Of a DNA stretch of 64,000 bases, positions 40,953 through 49,349 are shown piece after piece; position 1 is the stretch's first letter, and each line of letters starts with the position of its first letter. Location: contig DHPN01000030.1 in assembly GCA_002407925.1 (NCBI GenBank), positions 3,378-67,377 of the forward strand. The letters are read 5' to 3'. The position numbers were made by a program, and so were the translations under genes. This DNA comes from Atopobiaceae bacterium UBA5363. Its GTDB lineage: Bacteria > Actinomycetota > Coriobacteriia > Coriobacteriales > Atopobiaceae. The notes beneath the pieces are model-generated. The model saw only the letters and a program-made list of their open reading frames with translations, made no database searches and was not told the DNA's origin.

Positions 40953-43217
40953 CTATCCCTCATGATGACGACGTGGCGTGTGCTGGCCATTGCCTCCAAG
41001 AGCGCCTTGATCTCCTGGATGGCGATGAAAGCCATGATTTGCATGACGCTCGCGAGGCTCGTGGTCACGGTGATCATGACGCTCGCCGTGAGTGTCATGA
41101 TGGTGGTTCGTATCTGCTGCAGGAGCATCAGGCTTGTCAAGGCGATCAAGGCTGATCTTGCCCTTTTCGTCTACATCAAGCACCTTTACCTTGACTTCAT
41201 CACCTATCGAGAGCACATCCTCAACTTTGTTGACATGGCCCTTTGCAACGCGGGACACATGCAGCAAGCCATCTTTGCCCGGCAGGAGCTCAACAAAGGC
41301 ACCAAAGGGCTGGATGCCGACAACGCGGCCTGTATACTCTTCGCCCACCTCAGGGACCTTCACGATTTGCTTGATGCGCTCAGCGGCCTCTTTCCCAGCC
41401 GCAGCGGTGCCAGAGATAAAGACGGATCCGTCCTCTTGGATGTCGATCGCCGCACCCGTGTCCTCTTGTATGCCGCGAATGACCTTGCCGCCTGAGCCGA
41501 TGACGTCACGAATCTTATCAGTCGCGATATGAAGGCTGATGATCTGAGGAGCTGATGCCTTTGTATGCTCACGCGGCTTAGGGACAGCATCGAGCATCGC
41601 ATCAAGAATGAACATGCGACCCTCGTGAGCCTGTTGGAGCGCCTGACGGAAAATTTCGGGTGTCAGGCCCGTGGCCTTGTTATCCATCTGCATGGCGGTG
41701 ATTCCCTTGGTGGTGCCTGTCACCTTGAAGTCCATGTCGCCAAGGAAGTCCTCAAGACCTTGGATATCGGTCAAAACAACCGTTTTGCCCTCTTCTTGGA
41801 TCAATCCCATGGCCACGCCGGACACCGGTCTTTTGATGGGTACACCAGCATCCATAAGAGCAAGCGTTGATCCGCAGGTAGAAGCCATAGAGCTTGAGCC
41901 GTTTGACTCCATCACCTCAGAGACCACCCGTATCGTATAGGGGAACTCCTCCTCTGAAGGAATAACTGGCAGCAGAGCACGCTCCGCCAATGCCCCGTGT
42001 CCAATCTCGCGCCGCTTGGGCGATCCTATGCGGCCGGTCTCGCCGGTGCAATAAGGCGGGAAGTTGTAATGGTGTATGTAGCGCTTACCATCAACCGGCT
42101 CGATGGTATCAAGGCGCTGCCACTCATTGAGCATGCCAAGGGTGCACACTGAGAGAACCTGCGTCTGCCCACGCTGGAACAGGCCGGAGCCATGGACGAG
42201 CGGCAGGTAGTTGCCCTTGATGTAGAGCGGCCGAACCTCGTTTGCCTTACGCCCATCGACGCGCTCGCCCGTCTCGACGACCATGCGTCTCATCGCGTGC
42301 TTCTCAAGGCTCTTGAGCTCGACTGGGATGGCGCGATTCCACTCCTGCTGCTCCTCCTCGCTAAACTCAGCTTGGATCGACTCCTTGAGCGCCTCAATCT
42401 TATCGATGCGAGAGAGCTTGTCGGTGTCTTTAAGAGCTGTGCTCATTTCATCATAATGGGCAAACACACGCTCGTGAACCTCAGGGACAGGCTCGTCAAG
42501 CACATATTCGCGGTGCGGGAACTCGCCGTTTGTCGCACGCACCTTGTCGAAGAACTTCTTCTCCTCCTCGCAGAAGGCAGCAATGGCCTCTTGGCCAAAA
42601 GACATTGCGGCAAGCATGTCTTCTTCTGGAATCTCCTTGGCCCCTGCCTCAAGCATAGAGATGTATGACGCTGAACCAGCGAGCTCAAGGTCAAGATCAG
42701 AGGTCTTGCGCTCCTCATAGGTGGGGTTTACTAAAAACTCGTCTGTATCTGTGTTGCGGCCAATGCGCACGCACGCCAGCGGCCCTTCAAAAGGCACTCC
42801 GCCAACCGTAAGCGCCGCTGATGCACCCATCACTGAGATTGTGTCAACTGAATTGACCTGGTCGGCAACGAGTGGCATTGCAACGACTTGCACCTCGTTG
42901 CGAAAGCCCTCAGGAAATGACGGGCGCAACGGACGGTCGATCATGCGCGCCGTCAAGGTCGCCTTTTCGGAAGGGCGTGCCTCCCGCTTCAGGTAGCCCC
43001 CGGGTATGCGGCCAACCGCATACATCTTTTCAATGAAATCAACTGTCAGTGGGAAGAAGTCGTAATCCTTGCGCTCTTTGGAGACAACCACCGTAACGTT
43101 AACGGTTGAGTCGCCGCACTTAACGAGGCACTCCCCTGTCGCCTGCTTGGCAAGCTCCCCTGTTTCGAGGGAATAATGTTTGCCATAGAGATCGAATTCG
43201 TGTGTAACTTTCGCCAT
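40953..43217 (-). CDS. pnp: Polyribonucleotide nucleotidyltransferase (PNPase) with a histidine-rich tail
   Basis: A 754-aa phosphorolytic 3'-exoribonuclease: two RNase PH-like domains (the first around DYDFFPLTVDFIEKMYAVGRIPGG, the second around GSGLFQRGQTQVLSVCTLG), a KH domain with DVIGSGGKVIRGI and an S1 domain (GEEYTGRVVGIQPFGAFVELLPG). The last 58 or so residues, after DRLDKPDAPAAD, contain 14 histidines in an unstructured tail (NHHHDTHGERHDHRDH), a possible metal- or RNA-binding extension. The leader from rpsO carries stacked hairpins like the RNase III-sensitive leaders of other pnp genes. Confidence 0.96.
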   Translation of the reverse strand: MAKVTHEFDLYGKHYSLETGELAKQATGECLVKCGDSTVNVTVVVSKERKDYDFFPLTVDFIEKMYAVGRIPGGYLKREARPSEKATLTARMIDRPLRPSFPEGFRNEVQVVAMPLVADQVNSVDTISVMGASAALTVGGVPFEGPLACVRIGRNTDTDEFLVNPTYEERKTSDLDLELAGSASYISMLEAGAKEIPEEDMLAAMSFGQEAIAAFCEEEKKFFDKVRATNGEFPHREYVLDEPVPEVHERVFAHYDEMSTALKDTDKLSRIDKIEALKESIQAEFSEEEQQEWNRAIPVELKSLEKHAMRRMVVETGERVDGRKANEVRPLYIKGNYLPLVHGSGLFQRGQTQVLSVCTLGMLNEWQRLDTIEPVDGKRYIHHYNFPPYCTGETGRIGSPKRREIGHGALAERALLPVIPSEEEFPYTIRVVSEVMESNGSSSMASTCGSTLALMDAGVPIKRPVSGVAMGLIQEEGKTVVLTDIQGLEDFLGDMDFKVTGTTKGITAMQMDNKATGLTPEIFRQALQQAHEGRMFILDAMLDAVPKPREHTKASAPQIISLHIATDKIRDVIGSGGKVIRGIQEDTGAAIDIQEDGSVFISGTAAAGKEAAERIKQIVKVPEVGEEYTGRVVGIQPFGAFVELLPGKDGLLHVSRVAKGHVNKVEDVLSIGDEVKVKVLDVDEKGKISLDRLDKPDAPAADTNHHHDTHGERHDHRDHEPRERHANHGFHRHPGDQGALGGNGQHTPRRHHEG

Positions 43218-43232
43218 TCTTTTCCCTTATCT

Positions 43233-43304
43233 CCACCTACCCCAATGTAGGTGGGCCGCCTTGCGGACATCTTGTCCGCTGCGATCTTTATCTGAAGGAT
43301 CGCA
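43233..43304 (-). promoter_or_regulatory. Three tandem hairpins in the rpsO-pnp intergenic region
   Basis: Three perfect inverted repeats follow one another: CCACCTAC/GTAGGTGG (43233-43254), GCGGAC/GTCCGC (43263-43279) and TGCGATC/GATCGCA (43280-43304). They lie just before the pnp start on the minus strand, after the rpsO terminator. In enterobacteria the pnp leader is a hairpin cut by RNase III and used for PNPase autoregulation; a similar role here is inferred. Confidence 0.5.
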
Positions 43305-43312
43305 CCTTATAG

Positions 43313-43340
43313 CAAAAAGAGCGCCTTGCGGCGCCCTTTT
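43313..43340 (-). terminator. Rho-independent terminator after rpsO
   Basis: On the minus strand AAAAGGGCGCC and GGCGCTCTTTT form an 11-bp stem with a GCAA tetraloop and one G-T wobble, ending in TTTTT. It lies 8 bp after the rpsO stop, so pnp probably depends on read-through or its own promoter. Confidence 0.8.
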
Positions 43341-43347
43341 GTATCCG

Positions 43348-43626
43348 CTACTGAATGTTGTCTCGGATACCGAGGCTCTTGATGAGCGAACGATACCCTT
43401 CCACGTCTCGAGCCTTGATGTAGCCGAGGAGTCGACGACGCTTGCCAACTAGCATGAGCAGCCCTCGACGACTGTGATAATCCTTTTTATGGGACTTCAT
43501 ATGCTCTGTGAGCCCCTGAATGCGCTCAGTCAGAAGAGCAACCTGCACTTCTGCAGAGCCACTGTCATGCTCATTCTTTCCATATTGAGCAACGAGCTCA
43601 GCCTTGCGCTCCTTGGTAACTGCCAT
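43348..43626 (-). CDS. rpsO: 30S ribosomal protein S15
   Basis: A 92-aa protein, close to the usual 89. The core reads [22 protein letters not shown], then [25 protein letters not shown]; the histidine-aspartate-serine cluster that contacts 16S rRNA helix 22 is present. It nucleates the platform of the small subunit. It precedes pnp as in most bacteria. A hairpin directly ahead of its ribosome site may allow autoregulation. Confidence 0.97.
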   Translation of the reverse strand: MAVTKERKAELVAQYGKNEHDSGSAEVQVALLTERIQGLTEHMKSHKKDYHSRRGLLMLVGKRRRLLGYIKARDVEGYRSLIKSLGIRDNIQ

Positions 43627-43644
43627 ATTGCATGCACCTTTCCT

Positions 43645-43659
43645 GCGGACAGGGTCCGC
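43645..43659 (-). promoter_or_regulatory. Hairpin abutting the rpsO ribosome-binding site
   Basis: GCGGAC-AGG-GTCCGC forms a 6-bp stem with a 3-nt loop, ending right where the AGGAAAGG ribosome site begins on the minus strand. S15 is known to bind structures in its own leader in several phyla. The identical stem sequence recurs downstream of rpsO at 43263-43279. Confidence 0.4.
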
Positions 43660-43796
43660 CTCGTATTCGCCTCAAACCGAGCTAGCCGTCGGTGGAACAA
43701 ACTGCTAGGTCTGAGGTACAACCTTTGTGACTTTACCACAAACTGCTCAAGCGTACAAAAACAATCGACAGCAACGAGAAGTTCGAGATGTTCGCA

Positions 43797-44324
43797 TCAG
43801 CCGAGCTGCTCATAGGCAGCATATTCGCTTGCTCGGAAACAGCAGAGGTATATCTGCAGCTGTGCCGCCTTATGAGCGGAAAGCCACTTTTCTGTGGCCT
43901 GCAAAGCAATATGCGCCGCCTCTGAAAGCGGATACCCATAGACGCCGCATGAGATGCAGGGAAAGGCCACTGACGAGCAATCTGCTTGGGATGCGAGATC
44001 TAACGAAGAAGCATAGCAACTTGCCAGCTGCGAGGCCTCTCGAGGACTTCCATGGTAAACAGGACCTACCGTATGAATTATGTGCTTGGCGTAGGTGATG
44101 TCATATGCCTTGGTAATTTTTGCCGATCCAACAGGACAGCCGCCAAGGGTCCGGCACTCGGCAAGAAGCCTGGGCCCTGCCGCCCGGTGTATTGCGCCGT
44201 CGACGCCTCCGCCGCCAAGCAGGGTAGAATTGGCTGCGTTAACAATCGCGTCGACCGGTATGTCGAGCACGCTCCCTTTGAAAAGCCAGATGGATGACGT
44301 GCCTATCTCCCTCAGCTTCTTCAT
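43797..44324 (-). CDS. Macro-domain protein, O-acetyl-ADP-ribose deacetylase-like (YmdB family)
   Basis: A 175-aa single macro domain. IVNAANSTLLGGGGVDGAIHRAAG carries the ADP-ribose-binding asparagines and glycine loop of the MacroD type, followed by CPVGSAKITKAYDI, HTVGPVYHG and FPCISCGVYGYPLSEAAHIA (second phosphate loop). It should hydrolyse O-acetyl-ADP-ribose or remove ADP-ribose from protein or nucleic acid. No ADP-ribosyltransferase or sirtuin is nearby. In E. coli a related protein also restrains RNase III; here it sits between recO and rpsO-pnp. Confidence 0.88.
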   Translation of the reverse strand: MKKLREIGTSSIWLFKGSVLDIPVDAIVNAANSTLLGGGGVDGAIHRAAGPRLLAECRTLGGCPVGSAKITKAYDITYAKHIIHTVGPVYHGSPREASQLASCYASSLDLASQADCSSVAFPCISCGVYGYPLSEAAHIALQATEKWLSAHKAAQLQIYLCCFRASEYAAYEQLG

Positions 44325-44423
44325 GGCGCTGTTCCTCCCTTTTGACTATCATGCATCACTCGTCTGTCTTGTATGGTAGGTATTAGGCAACCGTCGATCA
44401 GGCGACTTAACCACAAACTTAGC

Positions 44424-45173
44424 TCAGAGAGACAGCAAGAACTCAAATGCCTTCAAGCGCATGTCAAGCTGCGTAGTCGCCCAACGGTAAGCAAGCGTAA
44501 GAAGCAAGTTGGCTTCCCCTTCGCGTATGTTAGCGCAAAGCAGCTCATCGAAGGTATTGGTGATCAAAGACCTCAGCTGCGCCGTCTCAGAGCTTGACAG
44601 TCGCTCTGCGCCAGCTGTCTCCCTTGCGCAACTCGCGCATAGCATGCCACCTGATGTAGGGGAAAACCACTCCACTGCCGGATCCCCGCAGGCGACACAG
44701 CTATCGAGCTGTGGCTTCCAGCCACTGTGCGCAAGCACCTTAAAGGCGTAAGCGGCCACGACAAGATTAAGATGAACTTGGTCGCAAGCCTGCTCGCAAG
44801 CTCTTAGCGCTCTCGAGCAAATAGCATACAGATACGCGTCAGTTGCATCTTCGAGGCTCGTGAGGCGGGCGAGCTCGCAGATCGCCGATGCTGCGCTCAC
44901 GCGCTCCAATTTTCCGCGTAGGCCGACGTGCGCGCATACAATGGAGGCTTCCGTCACGATGTCGAGCGAACGTCCGCGCGCTATGAGGAAGTCGTCTTCA
45001 TAAAAAAGATCGCAGCGTGCTGCGAAGCGGCTGCCGGGTTTGCGGGCTCCCTTAGCCACAGCGCGCAGCTGTGAGCCATCTGCGGACAGCATTGTCAAGA
45101 TCAGGTCCTGCTCGGCCAGCTTCGTTAAGCCCAGCACGATCGCCTTGGTATGAAAAGATCTGCGACTGCCCAT
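44424..45173 (-). CDS. recO: DNA repair protein RecO
   Basis: A 249-aa protein: an N-terminal OB fold (KAIVLGLTKLAEQDLILTMLSADG, then KGARKPGSRFAARCDLF), a helical domain and a zinc site CVACGD and MLCASCARE. It loads RecA on SSB-coated DNA with RecR. It lies 7 bp after era, in the conserved era-recO order. The start is the ATG at 45173. Confidence 0.93.
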   Translation of the reverse strand: MGSRRSFHTKAIVLGLTKLAEQDLILTMLSADGSQLRAVAKGARKPGSRFAARCDLFYEDDFLIARGRSLDIVTEASIVCAHVGLRGKLERVSAASAICELARLTSLEDATDAYLYAICSRALRACEQACDQVHLNLVVAAYAFKVLAHSGWKPQLDSCVACGDPAVEWFSPTSGGMLCASCARETAGAERLSSSETAQLRSLITNTFDELLCANIREGEANLLLTLAYRWATTQLDMRLKAFEFLLSL

Positions 45174-45180
45174 GGCTTAC

Positions 45181-46098
45181 CTACTCATCAGCTGCAAGTC
45201 CAAGGCGTCTGATCTCTCCCTTGTCGCGACGCCAAGCTGGCTGCACTTGTACGCGTAGCTCCAAATAGGCGTGCGCATCAAGCAAGTGCTCGATGTCCCG
45301 ACGCGCCTCGGTTCCTATCTTTTTCAGCATTTGGGCGTTGCGTCCTATCACAATGCCCTTTTGCCCTTCGCGCTCTACCAAGATAGTCGCCCTTATCGAG
45401 GCGTGACCATCACCTTTCCATGCGATCTCATCGCAGCGGACGGCAAGGGAATGGGGGATTTCCTGCCTGAGATTGCGGAATGCCTTCTCACGCACGAACT
45501 CCGCCACGAGCTCCTCATCGCTCATATCAGTTGTGACGCCAGCAGGAAACCAGCGTGGCCCCTCGGGCATATGCGCTGAGACGCAGCTGATGAATGCATT
45601 GAGGTTGAAGCTCTCCTTTGCGGACACGACAATGGCGTCATCGAAGTGAGTAAGTCCTCGGGCAGCTTCAAGTTGGTCTTGGGCGCGCTTTGGATCCACC
45701 AGATCCGCCTTGGTGATGACCAGCAGTTTGTATGGCGCCGAACTCTCCTGCACGTGTGCCGCCACCCATGCGTCCCCCCTGCCGACGTTCGAGTCGGCAG
45801 CGATGAGCATCGCGATGGCGTCAGCATCGTCGAGCTCGCTAAGTGCTGCGCGGTTGAGTTCCTTGCCAAGCTCGTCTTTGGGCTTATGCAGGCCAGGAGT
45901 GTCAATGATCACAAGCTGTGAGCGTTCGGTGTCGACAACAGCACGCATGCGGCGCCGCGTCGTCTGCGCCACAGGGCTCGTAATGGCTAGCTTACGACCC
46001 ACGAGTGCATTGAGCAGCGTCGACTTCCCCGCGTTCGGTCGACCGACAAGTGCGACGAAGCCACTTGTAAATCTTTCTGCGCAAGCCTGCTTGTCCAT
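45181..46098 (-). CDS. era: GTPase Era
   Basis: A 305-aa protein started at ATG 46098 with AGGGGG four bases ahead; a longer frame upstream would overlap dgkA and has no support. G domain: GRPNAGKSTLLNALVG, DTPGLHKP (G3), ITKADL (G4). C-terminal KH domain with IVIGRNAQMLKKIGTEARRDI. Era binds 16S rRNA near the anti-Shine-Dalgarno end and is needed for 30S assembly. It lies 8 bp after dgkA. Confidence 0.96.
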   Translation of the reverse strand: MDKQACAERFTSGFVALVGRPNAGKSTLLNALVGRKLAITSPVAQTTRRRMRAVVDTERSQLVIIDTPGLHKPKDELGKELNRAALSELDDADAIAMLIAADSNVGRGDAWVAAHVQESSAPYKLLVITKADLVDPKRAQDQLEAARGLTHFDDAIVVSAKESFNLNAFISCVSAHMPEGPRWFPAGVTTDMSDEELVAEFVREKAFRNLRQEIPHSLAVRCDEIAWKGDGHASIRATILVEREGQKGIVIGRNAQMLKKIGTEARRDIEHLLDAHAYLELRVQVQPAWRRDKGEIRRLGLAADE

Positions 46099-46106
46099 AA
46101 GGCCCC

Positions 46107-46481
46107 CTAAAAAAAGAGCGCAGTGGCAAAAACTATGATTCCTACGACGCCGACGGCAGCGCACAGTACAAGCTCAGAGGCAGCAGCGATGTCCTTCGCT
46201 CGGCCAGCGAGAGGGTGAAACTCAGGAGAAACAAGGTCCACGACGGTCTCTATGGAGGTGTTCACAAGCTCTGAGGCGATAACTGCGCCGCAGCAAAGCA
46301 CTATGATCGCCCAGCTCGTCGCATCAAGGCCGACGATAATTCCCGCGACGATCGTGATCCCCCCGCCCACCAACATCGCCTTGATATTTCTCTCCTGCGA
46401 AATGGCTGTCCGCAAGCCTTGGAGAGCGAACAGGAAGCTACGGCGAAAGGTGGGGTGTGTCGGACGTCTGCCAGGAATCAT
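46107..46481 (-). CDS. dgkA: Diacylglycerol/undecaprenol kinase
   Basis: A 124-aa membrane protein with three helices and the DgkA core RSFLFALQGLRTAISQERNIKAML, then ASELVNTSIETVVDLVSPEFHPLAGRAKDIAAASELV. In Gram-positive bacteria this family phosphorylates undecaprenol, recycling the lipid carrier for cell-wall synthesis. It overlaps ybeY by 4 bp; ybeY-dgkA-era is a common order. Confidence 0.92.
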   Translation of the reverse strand: MIPGRRPTHPTFRRSFLFALQGLRTAISQERNIKAMLVGGGITIVAGIIVGLDATSWAIIVLCCGAVIASELVNTSIETVVDLVSPEFHPLAGRAKDIAAASELVLCAAVGVVGIIVFATALFF

Positions 46482-46999
46482 GTCAGTTCACTCCGATGCC
46501 TCGTAAGTGCAACGTGCCCTTTGCCCTTGTGAGGGGAAACAAGTTCCAGCAGCTTGTCTTCGCGCGCTTCCATACGCGCGGCCTCCTCATCCTCAAGATG
46601 ATCATAGCCGAGCAAATGAAGAAGGCCGTGCACAAAAAGCAGGCGGCACTCGTCTTGGGGGGTCCAGCCAAAGCTCTGCGCCTGCCGTGTTATATATGCC
46701 GTTGCGAGCACAATGTCGCCGAGCTCGCAGGGCTCACCCTCAAAGAGGTCCGGATCGTTCGGTCGCTCGCATTCGACAGACAAGACATCAGTAGGACGGT
46801 CCTGGTCACGAAACTGCCTGTTAAGCTGGCGCATGTGCTCGTCTGAGACGAAGCTGATCGACACGAGGCAGGGCCTTGTTATGCCTTCTTCTTCCAATAC
46901 GGTGTTGCCAACCAGCTGCAGCTCCTTCTCAGAGAGAATCAGCTGCGCGTCGTCATCGCACGATATGTCAAACTGATGGGAATTGATTGTGTCTTTCAC
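46478..46999 (-). CDS. ybeY: Endoribonuclease YbeY
   Basis: A 173-aa enzyme started at GTG 46999, one base after the phoH stop and 7 bp behind AAAGGAAC; a longer upstream frame would lie inside phoH. The metal-binding signature HGLLHLLGYDH is intact, and RDQDRPTDVLSVECE and ELGDIVLATAY are typical. It is a single-strand endonuclease for 16S rRNA 3'-end maturation and ribosome quality control. Confidence 0.95.
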   Translation of the reverse strand: MKDTINSHQFDISCDDDAQLILSEKELQLVGNTVLEEEGITRPCLVSISFVSDEHMRQLNRQFRDQDRPTDVLSVECERPNDPDLFEGEPCELGDIVLATAYITRQAQSFGWTPQDECRLLFVHGLLHLLGYDHLEDEEAARMEAREDKLLELVSPHKGKGHVALTRHRSELT

Positions 47000-47000
47000 G

Positions 47001-47960
47001 CTAGTTCCTTTTGGACGGAGCCTCAGCCATCGCATACGCGTCGACAATCTTCGCAACGAGCGAATGCCGCACAATATCACTCATCTCAAGGTCGACAAAG
47101 GATATCTCACTGATATGAGAGAGCACCTCGCGGGCGGAGTCAAGCCCGCTTTCGCCGAGAAGGTCACGTTGGCTTGCGTCGCCGGCAATGACGAAGGTTG
47201 AAGACAGGCCCAAGCGAGTGAGAAACATCTTCATCTGCTCTGGGGTAGTGTTTTGAGCCTCATCAAGAATAACGAAGGAGTCGTTGAAGGTACGCCCGCG
47301 CATAAAAGCCAGCGGGGAGATCTCGACGGTGCCTTGCTCAATCAGCGTTGTCGCGCGCTGGGCGTCGAGCATGTCAAAAAGCGCGTCATAAAGGGGGCGA
47401 ACATAGGGATCGAGCTTCTCCTGCAGCGTACCAGGCAAATAGCCCAAAGACTCGCCAGCCTCCACGACAGGGCGAACGAGCACGATGCGCCCAACCTCAT
47501 GCTGCTTGAGGGCTGCTACGGCCATCGCCATCGCAAGGTAGGTCTTCCCCGTTCCGGCGGGTCCGACGCAGAAGGTGATCTTATGCGAGCGTATTGCCTC
47601 CACGTAACGCCGCTGCCCTTTGGTCTTAGGTCGAATTACGCGGCCGCGATCCGTCAGCAGTATGTCATCTGAGGAGCGCGAGGTATTCGGCGTTCCATGG
47701 TTGATCTGCCCTATGATGCGATCCACGTCGCCAACGGCAAGGGGGCGCTTCGCCTCCGCATAGGTGATAAGACGGGAGAAAACCGCTGTGACCTCTTCAA
47801 CGACCTCCGCTGACCCCTCAATGGAAATTTGATTGCCACGCACGCTCACCATGGAGTCAAAGGCGGCATCGATTCGGCGCAACAGCGAGTCACGTGGCCC
47901 AGTCAAGACAACCGGGTCAACTGAGTCAGGTATGGTCAAGCGCACACGGATCGGTTGCAT
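47001..47960 (-). CDS. phoH: PhoH-like ATPase
   Basis: A 319-aa protein with an N-terminal KH-like region and a PhoH P-loop domain: Walker A CVGPAGTGKTYLAMAMAV, RPVVEAGESLGYLPG, and FVILDEAQNTTPEQMKMFLTRLG. It is encoded ahead of ybeY as in most bacteria; YbeY, PhoH and Era are thought to act together in rRNA metabolism. ATG start at 47960. Confidence 0.95.
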   Translation of the reverse strand: MQPIRVRLTIPDSVDPVVLTGPRDSLLRRIDAAFDSMVSVRGNQISIEGSAEVVEEVTAVFSRLITYAEAKRPLAVGDVDRIIGQINHGTPNTSRSSDDILLTDRGRVIRPKTKGQRRYVEAIRSHKITFCVGPAGTGKTYLAMAMAVAALKQHEVGRIVLVRPVVEAGESLGYLPGTLQEKLDPYVRPLYDALFDMLDAQRATTLIEQGTVEISPLAFMRGRTFNDSFVILDEAQNTTPEQMKMFLTRLGLSSTFVIAGDASQRDLLGESGLDSAREVLSHISEISFVDLEMSDIVRHSLVAKIVDAYAMAEAPSKRN

Positions 47961-48041
47961 AAGTCTCCCACTCAGATATGGGCTTCAGGGACGCCAAGTC
48001 CTCCTAAGCGTCAATGTAGCACGTCTATGGCTAGCAAAGGA

Positions 48042-49349
48042 TCAGCGCACATCAGGCGTGCCTGGGCAAGCATCGAGGATAGCTGGGCGAACCACCCTGT
48101 GTGGAACGACATGCACCAACGTGTCAACAGGAAGTGACCGGTCGAGCAAGATGTCAAAAAGGCCTCCTGTCACTCCACGCCCCGGTGCTTGCACAAGCAC
48201 TGACTCGACCTGACCAATATGGGCATTAGCTGCAGAAACACGCATATCTCGTGCCAATGCGCGCATGCGCTTGGAGCGATCGGCTGAGACCTCAGGCGGC
48301 ACTTGGCCTGCCATCGTCGCCGCCGGCGTTCCTGGCCTGCGAGAAAAGCGAAAGACATGCATGCGGGCAAATCCCATCTCTTTGCAAAATGAGAGAGATT
48401 CCTCAAAATCTTTATCTGTTTCACCGGGAAAGCCAACGATGACATCGCAGCCGACAGACAAGACTTGTACAGCTGAGCGCGCTTGAGCGATGACATGGCG
48501 ATACTGATCTGTCGTATATATGCGTCCCATACGCCGCAAGGTCTCATCGCAGCCTGATTGCAGGCAAGCGTGCAAGAAGGGAGCCACACGCTCACCGGAG
48601 GAAGCCATGACGGACAGGAGCTGGTCGCTTATGTCAAGTGGCTCGATCGAAGAAAGACGCAGCCGCCCAACGTCTGTCTGTCTCAAGATGAGCTCAATGA
48701 GCTCAGGGAGCCGAAGATGGCCTTTGCTGCCTACCCAATCATAACTGCCCAAATTGATGCCAGAGAGCACGATCTCCCGCGAGCCATGTGCGACAGCCTT
48801 CTGGACTGACAAGACAACTCTGGCGGGGTCAATCGAGTGGGCAGCTCCGCGAGCCTTCCAAACGATGCAATAAGTGCAGCGATTGTTGCACCCGTCTTGG
48901 ATCTTGATGCCACGGCGCATGCGGCCAGTCGGCGTAGGCGTGCGCCAGAGCCCCTCCTCAGGAGCTGCGGCCGACCAGCCAAGCTCGTCGAACAAGTGGC
49001 CTGCCACCCTTGCCTTATTGGCCTCCACCTTGACGTTTTCTGCCAATGCGGTGAGCTCATCGGCAAAAAGGCTGGCAACGCAGCCTGTTGCGATCACGAG
49101 AGGCCTTTGGGGCAGGCTTGCCGCATGACGAATCGCCTTGCGAGTCTTTGCCTCAGCCTCAGCCGTCACGGCGCAGGTATTGACTACAATCGCGTCAGCT
49201 GAGACCTCTTCAACCAGCTCGCAGCCTGCGTCTAAGATATCTTCCGCAATAAGATCTATCTCTACGCGGTTGAGCCGGCAGCCCAAATTCAAAACGGCGA
49301 TGCGCGGAGCCACATGCGTCTTCGGCACAGGGTAGCTTGGTCCGCTCAC
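48042..49349 (-). CDS. mtaB: tRNA (N6-threonylcarbamoyladenosine(37)-2)-methylthiotransferase MtaB
   Basis: A 435-aa methylthiotransferase: N-terminal cysteines in LNLGCRLNRVEIDL, VNTCAVTAEAEAKTRK and TGCVASLFADEL, and the radical SAM motif QDGCNNRCTYCIVWKARG. The lack of an EIS/SEG motif before the cysteines and AVTAEAEAK place it in the MtaB group, which methylthiolates t6A37 in tRNA reading ANN codons. It touches the dnaJ gene by one base, and the dnaJ-mtaB order is common. Confidence 0.92.
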   Translation of the reverse strand: MSGPSYPVPKTHVAPRIAVLNLGCRLNRVEIDLIAEDILDAGCELVEEVSADAIVVNTCAVTAEAEAKTRKAIRHAASLPQRPLVIATGCVASLFADELTALAENVKVEANKARVAGHLFDELGWSAAAPEEGLWRTPTPTGRMRRGIKIQDGCNNRCTYCIVWKARGAAHSIDPARVVLSVQKAVAHGSREIVLSGINLGSYDWVGSKGHLRLPELIELILRQTDVGRLRLSSIEPLDISDQLLSVMASSGERVAPFLHACLQSGCDETLRRMGRIYTTDQYRHVIAQARSAVQVLSVGCDVIVGFPGETDKDFEESLSFCKEMGFARMHVFRFSRRPGTPAATMAGQVPPEVSADRSKRMRALARDMRVSAANAHIGQVESVLVQAPGRGVTGGLFDILLDRSLPVDTLVHVVPHRVVRPAILDACPGTPDVR

